Shown here piece by piece: positions 10,517-20,656 of a DNA stretch of 64,000 bases. Source of the DNA: Cadophora sp. MPI-SDFR-AT-0126 (lineage: Eukaryota; Ascomycota; Leotiomycetes; Helotiales; Ploettnerulaceae); the NCBI GenBank assembly GCA_020747065.1, contig JAGMVK010000020.1:62001-126000 (forward strand). The letters run 5' to 3'. Numbering within the stretch: position 1 is the stretch's first letter; every line of letters begins with the position of its first letter. Both the position numbers and the translations under genes were made by a program. The notes under the pieces were generated by a model. It was not told where the DNA came from. It saw nothing but the letters and a program-made list of their open reading frames with translations, and did not search any database.

Positions 10517-11484
10517 ATGCCAACATCCGAATTCTCAGCCTCCATCAACCTGCTACCACCCAGCACGAATCCTGTCCTCGTCGCCTCCGGCCCTCTCGCA
10601 CTGTACAACCCAACTCTAATCCTCATCGCAACCGCCCTCTCCCAACACAGCATAATCTTCGGCATCTTCTTCCTCCTTCGCGGCTTCAGCGCCAAACGCG
10701 TTTTCGACATCCACTACCTAACCTTCCTCCAAGTCCTGTCTCTCTCCCTCACAGGTCTGATCTTCCTTATCGACCCTGCCTTCGACAATTTCAAGGTCTT
10801 CTTCTTCCTCGACCATGAAGCCATTGAAGCCGTGCTCGCGCTGCGTATCCTGCTTCCGGTGAAGACGTGTAGAGAGTACGCGGGGTTTATACTCTTTTGT
10901 CTTTGGGGCGCGTTGTGTACCACTAGCGTGGCTGTTAGTCTGAGTGGATTTTATTCTCATGGAGCGGATATTATAGCGTGGGGGGCTTTTTGTTCAGATT
11001 TTATGTTGGGGATTTCGGGGGTTGTGTTGATAAAGAGGTGGTTTGAACTTCGACCGAGACTTGGTCATGTGTCGCCGACCTTGAGAATGAAGGCTGTGGC
11101 TGAGGGTCTTGCTGGTTTTGGGTTTGTTTTACATGGTATGTTCTTCTCTGATGTCTCGAGGCCAGAGTTTAGAGCTGATGGAGGGCAGGATTCCCGACAA
11201 TGTGTGTCGGACCTATTTTCACTCGAGTTCTGTACTTCAACACGGATCCGAATTGGTTCGCTTATGGCTTCGCTTGGGCATTCACTTTTACAATCTTTGC
11301 TCTCGCATTTATGGTACCTGCTGCCACCATGTTCTTTGGGACCATTAACTGGTGCTGTTGGCACAATCGAAAGGTGCTACCTGGGCAGCCGCAGTGGGAG
11401 GATGAAGAAAATGGATCCGGGCAGGAGGCTTTGGAGCGAAAGACGAGTTCTAATCATGAGAGTATGCGTACATGTACCGATTAG
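10517..11484 (+). CDS. Multi-pass membrane protein, unknown family
   Basis: Two exons: 10517-11135 and 11189-11484, with a 53-nt intron in phase 1; 304 aa. Splicing joins GFVLHG to FPTMCVGPIFTRVLYF and keeps the hydrophobic pattern. I count about seven hydrophobic segments (for example LYNPTLILIATALSQ, ILFCLWGALCTTSVAVSL, FAWAFTFTIFALAFMV) and a hydrophilic Glu/Ser-rich cytoplasmic-type tail. There is no signal peptide, and no recognised receptor or transporter motif. The seven-span look recalls RTA1-like proteins and membrane terpene cyclases, but no diagnostic residues are seen, so no function is given. It is divergent from the terpene synthase and may share regulation with it. Confidence 0.8.
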
Positions 11485-11599
11485 ATCCCGAGCGGGACTT
11501 GAATCTGGGCGCAGTGCAAAGACTGGCTGGATTACTTCACCTGTTAGCTGGAAGGGTGCTTTTCGGCTAGCAATCTCCCCATCAACATAGCCTGTACGG

Positions 11600-12235
11600 T
11601 GCTTTCCTTTTGTTTCCCAGTCCTGCAAACATTTGTATGCTGTATATATTTCCTCTAATATCGTTCGTAAAGTGCTTTACCTATACTACGCTTCTTATAT
11701 TAGGGTTATCTTTAGTATTATCTATATCTCGAATAAGTTCGAGTTGTGACGGTGCCAGATTGATAATCGTTTTATTACGGCAAGCTTGTTACTACTATTT
11801 TGCTTGGAAGTAAGTCCTGAGAAAAGGTCTAAAGGAGTAATAAAAGCGTATTAAACTATTTGGGACGGATTTCATCGTCTGAAAAGGATGAGATGTAATA
11901 AATACAGATAATGATTAGCGTAATATTAAGCTTGTTCTTTCCTTCCTTCCTGCCTGCCTAGGGAGATATTATCTTACCTGCTTGTCATCCACAGTAAAAG
12001 CCCAGGCTAGTGGATATACCTAAATGCCACAAACTCAAAAGAGTAAGGGCGTCGTGGCTAGAGCTTAGCTACTGATTGAGTGATGAGAAGGCATATCTAT
12101 TCTAGACCACAAAACTATAGAGTAAGTTACTGCCGTTCGGCTTTTAACCCGAACAAGGAATTTGGTCTGACGCCATAGAGAAGACGAGTGGACTTCCAAG
12201 AAAACATATTCCGAAAGCAAGGAGGAACGACTGGA
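11600..12235 (+). repeat. Dispersed direct repeat, copy B (RIP-like)
   Basis: Diverged second copy of 6590-7210. Where the two differ, copy B often has TA where copy A has CA or TG (CCATGG versus CTATAG, GAGCAAAG versus GAGTAAG), and it is visibly AT-richer; this is the CpA-to-TpA bias of repeat-induced point mutation. The left portion (about 11680-11750) can be aligned, weakly, with the 5' coding end of the methyltransferase, so copy B may include a dead fragment of that gene. Edges are approximate. Confidence 0.65.
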
Positions 12236-12677
12236 GAGAAGGCTGAATGCAGCCGCGACCTAAATGCTGCAAAAGCGCCATACAAAATGTACAATGTTCC
12301 TGGGTGCTGTCATTGAACGGGCTTCTGTTGAATTACATCACGTGATGAAATACGCGATTGATTTTGGGATTTTGCTCGGCGAAGTCCAGCACCCATTCAT
12401 ATTAGAAAAGACTCAATTGCCATTACTTTCGGGATTGTCTTGGGGGAATACTTGGCCTTGCCCAGCACCCCTGTTTAATCTTGGGAAATGGTCACATGAC
12501 TACAAGCCAGAGCACCCTGAGGCGGGGGCGGCGCTTGTCCCAGAGCATGCTAGCATCTTGCACGAGAAAATTAAGCGAGTGTTCCCTCCCACCAACTTGA
12601 CATTTTTCGCAAAAGCCCGGTCTTGAGATTTCTCGACGACAAGACACCACCTTCGACAACCCCATAACGACTTCAAA
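12236..12677 (+). promoter_or_regulatory. Upstream region of ribosomal protein eS4
   Basis: A 440-nt stretch between the RIP-like repeat and the eS4 start. It contains a CT-rich leader ending in CTTCAAA before the ATG. The open frame 12264-12626 shows no protein-like features and is taken as chance. No individual regulatory site can be named with confidence. Confidence 0.35.
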
Positions 12678-13841
12678 ATGGGTAAGGGACTGTAAGTTCA
12701 CCCCCGCCCGATCCCAAGACTCTGTTCACCCACCGGATGCGTAAGATCTTGCATTGGGAAGGCCTCTTTCAATTGCCAGACAGCATGCTCGACCTCGAGA
12801 GTGGTCTTCAACTTCGAAATGCGACCGCTCTGCACACGAACTCGAACTGAGCTGGTCTTCCTCGAAGCCTCATCTTGCGCAAAGCTATAGTCACTCTTTC
12901 GAATGTCATACTGACAATTTCTTTACAGCAAGAAGCATCAAAAGCGCCTTAGCGCCCCATCGCATTGGCTCTTGGACAAACTCTCCGGTGCCTACGCTCC
13001 TCGTCCATCCCCAGGTCCTCACAAGCTCAGAGACTGCATGCCCCTGATCGTCTTCATCCGCAACCGACTAAAGTATGCCCTCAACGCTCGCGAGACCAAG
13101 GCAATCGTCATGCAACGCCTGATTAAGGTTGATGGAAAGGTCCGAACCGATGCCACCTACCCAGCAGGCTTCATGGATGTTATCACCATCGAGAAGACCG
13201 GCGAGCACTTCCGTCTTGTCTATGACACCAAGGGCCGTTTTACCGTCCACCGAATCCAGGCAGAGGAGGCCGAATACAAGCTTGGAAAGGTTAAGAGAGT
13301 TCAGTTGGGCAAGGGCGGAATCCCATTCTTGGTCACGCACGATGCACGAACGTAAGTTCTATCAGACATCATTCAGCCGTTGGTCCAAGCTTTGGTCGAT
13401 CCACCTCGAGAAGAACGATTGATTGGAGCTATACCAACGGTTGCTATACAAATTCCTGCAGAAATGCTGACAAAATTGTACTTGTGTAGTATCCGTTACC
13501 CTGACCCAGCTATCAAGGTCAACGACACCGTCAAGATCGATTTGGCTACCGGCAAGATCACCGAGTTCATCAAGTTCGACACTGGTGTCATTGCCATGGC
13601 TACCGGTGGTCGTAACATGGGTCGTGTTGGTGTCATCACTCACCGCGAGCGTCACGATGGAGGCTTCAACATTGTCCACATCAAGGATGCCATAGACAAC
13701 TCGTTCGCCACCCGTGAGAACAACGTCTTTGTCATCGGTACTGAGAAGCCATGGATCTCCCTGCCCAAAGGCAAGGGTGTCAAGCTGTCCATCGCCGAAG
13801 AGAGAGATCGCAGACGTGCGCACGCCATTGCCGGAAACTAA
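12678..13841 (+). CDS. RPS4: 40S ribosomal protein eS4 (RPS4)
   Basis: Three exons: 12678-12691 (14 nt), 12929-13351, 13490-13841; 262 aa, the usual length for eS4. The tiny first exon encodes MGKGL and is joined across a 237-nt intron to [18 protein letters not shown], the conserved N-terminus. The second intron is 138 nt and falls in DART/IRYPD. Internal S4 RNA-binding and KOW-like regions follow, ending RRAHAIAGN. The long first intron right after the start codon is typical of fungal ribosomal-protein genes. I looked for box C/D snoRNA signatures in both introns and found none. Codon choice is strongly C-ending, as expected for a highly expressed gene. Confidence 0.97.
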
Positions 13842-16273
13842 GTGTTCTTCGTCTTTGTTGCTTGCTCTGGATTTCTGCATGATGGTTCTGGGATGGAGTA
13901 TTTGGGCCCCGTTTTCTATTCTATGCTTCGGGTCATTTGCGCATGGGAAAAAGTGCAAATGGATTAGCTAGCAGCACAGCAGCAGCATAGTAGGAGCAAC
14001 CAATACCAAAACAATGTAAAAGCCCATTCAGTTCCTCAAAGTTGTCTCTTTAAGACTATTCGGTGAAAGAACGCGATAAATTATCATCTCTATAGCCGCA
14101 AGTCCAGTCCCAGCAGGACCAACCCATGCAGCAGAAATGAAATCTGCACGTGGTCCAACCCACGGCATCTCTGGTTCCAACATTGATTATCCAGCACTTA
14201 CATCTCTCTGCATGGGAATTAAGTTGATTCTGACCCCCATGCCCAGCCCTGTGACCTAGTTCATCTTCGTAAATGACCTATAGTCCTGCAAGCAACATGC
14301 ATCTCGTGGGGCGTTTTCACATCACGAGGCAAGCTGCTGATGTCAGGATAATCTGAAAGGCAAGTAAGAATAGTGCGGAGTATTGGAGAAGGGCGGTGGA
14401 GGAGACAGAAACGATCTAAACGATCTGGAGTCGGCCCAGTTTCCACATGTTCTCATCTTGGAGAAGTCAAACGATGTACGAGGCCATTTCCAGTGGTTTT
14501 CGTGAGGTAAGAATTTTGGATTCGAGTGAGGGGAAGGGAGGGGTTTGCATTCGATTTGCATGTGTGTGTGAGAGGGGAAGGAGACCTCGTGCCTTGCAAT
14601 GAACCCGAACCTGGGAATGGGAGTTGAGGCTTATGCTGTGCGACGAAGATCAGGAGAACAGGGGATGGAGAGAGATGTGTGTTGTAACGGTTTCGTAGCT
14701 ATTGGATATGGAGGGTTCATAATTCGTATTCTGTCTTGTGAGAGGGTGAGAAATATGGAGGATGACTGATAGGTTGGCGATTGATCGCCCAAGTGGACCA
14801 GGGCAAGACCGGACGTGGCAGTAGGACAGACGCATCTCAGATGCGAGGCGTTGAGGCTTACAGGATTTGCGTTCTGGGTGCAGATGAGTAATTAGGGTAG
14901 GAAGGTGCATTTCAATTGCGGTGGTGTTAAATGATGCAGTTCGTTAATGATGCTGCTGTGGTGTACCCCCACTCGCATCATCCCAATCCAGCTCTTCAAT
15001 ATCGAGGCCAGGTAGCACGATGCATTGGATACATACCTGGCCGGTTAGGAAAGGGAAGTCATAATTCTCCATCCGGATCTCTGCATACTCTGGCTTGGAT
15101 GTACCTACTTCTGAGCTGGTAGAATGCAGGCCAGCAGAGCATTATGCCGTGCGGTAATTCGTGTTGCCTTGTCTCGTGTTGGTGAAAAGGGCAAAGAGTG
15201 GGATGCACGACGTATGACGAAGGCATCACCACAGGGACAGCAGATAAATGTGCTTCCCGAACGAGAAAGGGGTCAATTGACGGAAAAGAAATGCATTTCC
15301 ATTCGGAGTTCGATTTCTCTTCGCATCCTTCCACCTGCGGAACTTTGTGAGTTGGCATCTTATCTGGTCTCGGCCAGCTTTCTCCTTGTGCTGTCTTCAA
15401 ATTACAACCCGGGCGTTTCTCGTCTTTCCTCCTTCAAAAGACCCATAGTGCACACTCAACTTCCTTCTGCTGGCAAGCTTGGTCTCCTCGTCCTATCCCA
15501 TACCCCTTCCATACGTCGTAGGTGGGTATAAGAAGAGACTCGAGAGGCAGAAGCAACGACCACGCTACACCTACCGCATATAGTGCAGCCAGCCCACTCG
15601 GAAGAAAGTTCATTGCAAACAAAGCAGACATAAAACTGCACTCCATTGGACTTCAATGTACTGGACTGGACGTGAACCAGGCGCGGTACGAATGCCGGAG
15701 CTCGACTCGAGGAAAGCATTGAAGTGACCCCCAAGCTTTCAATCCAATTACCAATTACCTCAGGATATCGGCAACAGGCCGAGAGTGAGTGAGCGAGCGC
15801 TGGGCTCGACTGACTGACTAGCTTTACTGGAGCTACTGGCTAGCCCATTGTCAGTCAAGGACATATTAGTAGCCCCCTCTTGCCCCTCCAAAGCAAACAT
15901 AAGACGACCCTATATAAATGAGCTCTTCCCCTCGCTCACTCATCATCATCACTGAGGCGGGCCGAGTTCGAAGAGGAAGAAACAGTACGGCAGACAGAAG
16001 AAAGTGGACTGACATTGGGCATCAGACCCCCATCCTTCCACCCATCTTCTCATCTTTTCATCCTCCCATCTTCCCATCTCTCATCCATGCCAGGCAGTCG
16101 GACAGACAGACCAGAGGGAAGGAATAGCAGAGCGGAATTTGAAGGGACTCTTTATTCCCCATTCCCATCTTGCTCGCGAGTTGCAGGGGCTTGCAGATCT
16201 GATCTGATCTTAAGTAAAGAACACGAATCGAAGCCCTGTCGAACCAGTGGACCACCCTCTAAAGACAGGCATC
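13842..16273. other. Long intergenic region
   Basis: A 2.4-kb stretch between eS4 and the D-lactate dehydrogenase. It contains purine-rich and GT-rich patches near 14520-14600 and a pyrimidine-rich tract of CATCTTCC-like units at about 16020-16090, probably part of the dehydrogenase leader. None of the open frames on either strand has recognisable content. Confidence 0.45.
15911..15918 (+). promoter_or_regulatory. TATA-box candidate
   Basis: TATATAAA followed by a CT-rich stretch, about 355 nt before the start codon of the D-lactate dehydrogenase. If used, the leader would be long, which fits the pyrimidine-rich tract downstream. Assignment rests on sequence alone. Confidence 0.35.
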
Positions 16274-18354
16274 ATGTCGCTGTGCATGAGGTCGGCGAAA
16301 TGTCTCCCGAGGGCGAGAACACTCGCTTCGACAACCCTGACCCCGCCATTGGAGAAAACAAGAGTACCAGGTCCCGGTCCTGGTCTAAGTCTGCTGCACT
16401 CATCAATCTTTAAATCGACCTCAAGAGTAGGAATGAGATGGAGTAGCTCGAATGCTCGAAGTGGCGATTTTCAGGGGAAGAGGTTTGTGGTGGGAGGCGT
16501 GAAGAGGAGGGTTGTCAGTGGGTGGACGACTTTCAGTGTGTTGGCGCTGATGGCTGCTTCGGCTGCTGGTGCGGGGTTGGCTGTGGGTTGGAGCAATGGG
16601 GGGAGGAAGGACAGGGAGAGAGAGTATTCAAATGCTGGGAAGTTTGTGAGACCTGCTTATGCGACTCTAAGTGACATGGAATCTGTAAGTTATTGACTTC
16701 TTCGAAGGTCGTTCGAGACTTCCAAAAATAATTCTGAAGATCGTTGGGCCCAAGTCGGGACTCGCTTCCAAATCGACCCCTTTTTTGGCGAGTCAACACC
16801 GAATACTGACACAATCAGGCTATCAACGAAATTCGTCAAGCTACAGGTAACGAAGATACTATCTCCACCGACCCCGAAGATTTGAAAGCGCATGGATATT
16901 CCGAATGGTCCTCCACCAACATCGACAGCCTCCCTGTAGCAGTCGCCTATCCCAAAAACACCTCCGAAGTATCCAAAATCGCCAGAATATGCTCCAAGTA
17001 CCGCCTCCCTATTATTCCCTTCTCGGGCGGCTCATCGCTCGAAGGGAACTTCTCAGCTCCATACGGAGGTGTCAGTGTCGACTTCGCATACATGGACCAG
17101 ATCCTGCAGTTCCACGAGGAGGACATGGATATCGTTGTCCAGCCCAGTGTGAGCTGGATGGAACTCAATGAGGAGTTGGCGAGGAGACAGTCTGGATTAT
17201 TCTTTCCCGTTGATCCCGGGCCGAGTGCTAAGATTGGGGGGATGGTTGGAACGAATTGCTCAGGCACTAATGCGGTGCGGTATGGGACGATGAAGGACTG
17301 GGTTATCAACCTTACGGTTGTGTTGTCTGATGGGACAGTTATCAAGACTAAGAGGAGACCGAGAAAGACTTCCGCGGGGTATAATTTGAACTCCCTATTT
17401 GTTGGGTCTGAAGGGACGCTTGGTACGTCTCACTCTATTCAGAATATTGTGTTCTAATAACAGCCAAGATCTTTGTATCAAATGAATACATACTGACTGA
17501 CGAACAGGACTAGTGACCGAGATTACCCTCAAGCTAGCCGTAGTCCCACAAGAGTTCTCAGTAGCCGTCGTCACATTCCCCTCTATTCGCGACGCGGCCG
17601 CGGCGGCAGCAAGCGTCATGCGAGCAGGCGTCCAAGTCGCCGCCATGGAAATCATGGACGAAGTCCAAATGCGCGTTGTCAACCTCTCCGGCTCCACCGC
17701 ACCTCGCAAATGGAAAGAACTCCCCACCCTCTTCTTCAAATTCAGCGGAACTAAAGCCTCCGTCAAGGAAAACATTTCCATGGTTTCTGCCATCGCGAAG
17801 GTGCACCGGGGCGGCGATTTCGAATTCGCGAAGGATGCTAAAGAACAGAAATTGCTGTGGTCCGCAAGGAAAGAAAGTCTCTGGAGTATGCTAGCATTGA
17901 GGAAAGAAGGGAATGAGGTGTGGTCTACTGATGTCGCTGTGCCGTTCTCACGGCTGGCGGATATCATTGAGATCAGCAAGAAAGAAATGGATGATTTGGG
18001 TCTTTTTGCTAGCATTCTGGGACATATTGGGGATGGGAATTTTCATGAGAGTATCATGTACGACTCTAGGGTGCCGGGGGAGAAGGAGAAGGTGGAACAG
18101 TGTGTGAAGAACATGGTGAGGAGGGCGCTGGATATGGAAGGGACTTGCACTGTAAGTCCTGCATATTTCTGTGAGGATGTGTATGAGTGAGTACTGATTT
18201 GATACAGGGAGAACATGGCATTGGAATTGGAAAGAAAGAAGCTCTTCTTATGGAGGTGGGTAGAGACACGCTCGGTGTGATGAAGTCCATCAAGCAAGCT
18301 CTTGACCCATACTGGATCATGAATCCAGGCAAGATCGTGGATCTACCTCTGTAG
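16274..18354 (+). CDS. DLD1: Mitochondrial D-lactate dehydrogenase (cytochrome), FAD-linked
   Basis: Four exons: 16274-16684, 16819-17422, 17508-18151, 18208-18354 (introns 134, 85, 56 nt); 601 aa. The N-terminus is Arg/Ser-rich like a mitochondrial presequence, followed by a hydrophobic span at residues 82-106, suggesting anchoring in the inner membrane as for yeast Dld1. An FAD-binding-4 (PCMH/VAO-type) domain follows from about residue 180, with PFSGGSSLEGN and a Gly-rich GMVGTNCSGTNAVRYG segment. Then comes the FAD-oxidase C domain, ending in the conserved GEHGIGIGKK and NPGKIVDL motifs. It oxidises D-lactate to pyruvate and passes electrons to cytochrome c. The start is the first ATG; the frame is open upstream through a GTG. 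Confidence 0.92.
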
Positions 18355-20656
18355 ACTCTGCGACAGACTGGATGGTTTTCTTTTTATTATATAGACTGGG
18401 GTGTGGCAGACAGCGCATGAGCTTAGTCCAAGATTGGGAGCGGTGGACTGCATTTCTGGAGGTTTCATCGAGGGATTGATGCATTCATGTTCTTACTGCT
18501 ATTTTCGTTTCTTCGTTTGGGTGGTCGTAGTCGGGTCAATAGAGCCATCCTCCTCACGGACGAGAAGCATTGGTTGCATTGGGGATTTGGGGGTGGCATT
18601 CTGTATCGGAAAAATGATTTGCACTTTCCAACCTCTCCCATAAGGCTTTGTTGTTGTGTATCCTCGCTTACTGTAGTGATGTCGCACCCGATGGTACCAC
18701 GAAGGTGTAAAGTGGTACCCGTAGCGGTATGTCGTGCAACGTACCGACGAGCCTTGGTAAGTACAAAGTCAAAGTGTACTCTAGGTAAAGTATCGTAGGA
18801 GGCGTGTCGATCAGACACTTCTGAAAAGACAATCGCGTGGAACTGCAAGCGATACCGAACAACAGTAAAAAGCAAAAGTCGGTATGAGAAGGGATTCTGC
18901 CAGATCAGTGCTGAGCCCTTGATGTTTGCAGCCGTTTCAGGGCTCCGGCACAGCTGCTTTTGGGGTGCTTTGCATCATTTCATTCGTGATGTATTTACTT
19001 TTTGCCCTTGGTCTCTGAAAGCGAAAAGTCGGTCTGCGACGGCGAGGTATTGAATACTGAGTGGCGTTCTGGTGGCGTCTAACGGTGAGTTAGAGACTTC
19101 GGGTTGTTTCGTTAATGTGCTTGATCTGTGAAGTCTGATGGATGGCATTCTCTGTACCCCCACACCAACAGTCAACCCCGCTTTGAAGGATTGGAGGCGT
19201 TGCGAGAGACACTTTTCCGGCATCTATTTTCCGAAGTCTAGCAAGCTGTAGTCCGCTAGTGAGAAGAGAGAGAAAGACATCGTTGTTCTCCTTCTAATTT
19301 GTCTCAAATCGTTCTCCCGTTGACCATGGAGATTCGCCGCATGTGTCATAGGATACGATGAAGTTCATGACGAGCCCTCTTATCGTCACAGAGAGAGATC
19401 TATGACATCGATGCCTTTCAAATATTAGCATATGCAATATGACCTCCACTCTCCGTGCGCCGCTGGGTAGCATCGGCCATTGCAAACCGGGGAATGGGGA
19501 TGGGGGGATGGGGGAATCAGGAAATCGGGATGGAAGCCAGAGTTGGAGCTTTGAAGCTAAGTATGGATGAAATCGGCTGCCTCTCTCGCTTGATGCACCC
19601 AGAATCAACAGCCAATACCAGGAGCCAGTTCAGATTGCAGAGGAAGAAGAAGAATGCTTGAGCCGAGACGAGGTGCAAGGTAGTCGCTAGTTGCATGCAA
19701 TACCTGAGTTACCTTTGGGTCGATTACGATCACCTGGTTTCTGTAGGCTGGACTATCTACTCACTAGTAGGCCGCACTTTACGAACAGGATGCAGATGCT
19801 TGAAGTTAGTCAATCTCTCTGTTTGGTTAATAGAGAGAGCAGCGCGATGTCGAAGATTCACCGAGGTCTCGTATCACGTGGCGATAAGTTTATCGGACCC
19901 CCTGAAGCAAAGGTCAAACGCGATTATCGCGTCTTCCTTTGTAAGTTGCTAAATTCGTCTCGCGATTGAAGCTCAACACAACAATACTTTGCACTTATCG
20001 TGTCATCAGGCCTCTTGCCCTTTCTTCTGATGGGAAGATCTTGCGGGACGAGAGTCTGAGGTCTCGTCAAGGTAAATCAATTCCATCTTCCTTCTGCGCT
20101 CGCCCTTAGTGCTGGCGAGCGTATGAAGCAATTCATCAAGGTGCCCATTACTTCCAAGAATCTCTCATTTACTCCTCACCTTCGCAGTTCCTCCATTCCT
20201 TTCTTCTTTCCTAGCATGATTGTATGAGCAAGCGATTGCCATTCACTCCCGTTGCGCCAGTCGTCAATGGCGCACAAATACGAATGCCATTGACCACTTT
20301 TCTCTTCTCCTTCTTACTTCAACTTCAACTTCAAAGTCCACATCACCCCAACTCTACACAAGAACAATCCTTTTACGCATTTTCAATACTAACAACTCGG
20401 CCGTAGGTCTGCCATTTGTGCTCAGTCTATGGAGTTCATCTGAATTCCTGTGTCAATTCTAGCCGGAGCAAACAAACCTCTGCTTTACATCTTCCAAGTC
20501 GAATTTCCCACTCTCAATTCGACAAGAGACATACACCCACCCACCCAATACCCTCACTTTCAGTTCTTGCCATCGAGGACATATCGTGGCCTCGGAGTGC
20601 GGATACCCACGTTATCACCTCATCCCTTCGCTATTGATGCTCCACAGCAGGCCAAC
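18355..20656. other. Intergenic and probable RdRP leader
   Basis: A 2.3-kb stretch without a supported gene. It holds an inverted repeat at 18693-18719, a GGGGAT-rich patch at 19490-19535, and from about 20220 a CT-rich region that probably belongs to the RdRP transcript leader. A 60-codon frame at 20224-20406 could be an upstream ORF, but nothing shows it is translated. Confidence 0.45.
18693..18719. repeat. Inverted repeat with GGTACCAC arms
   Basis: GGTACCAC and GTGGTACC are exact reverse complements separated by 11 nt. Each arm contains a KpnI-type GGTACC core. It could be a dyad binding site or a short hairpin; the position between two genes does not identify a target. Confidence 0.6.

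Noticed and set aside
12264..12626. 120-codon plus-strand frame before eS4
   Set aside because: Lies in the promoter and at the edge of a RIP-like repeat; composition looks random.
12692..12928. snoRNA inside the long eS4 intron
   Set aside because: No box C (TGATGA) with matching box D (CTGA) and no H/ACA layout could be found in either intron.
20450..20656. Longer N-terminus for the RdRP
   Set aside because: The extra 69 codons read like a CT/CA-rich leader and not like an RdRP N-terminus; MTQGY is the better start.
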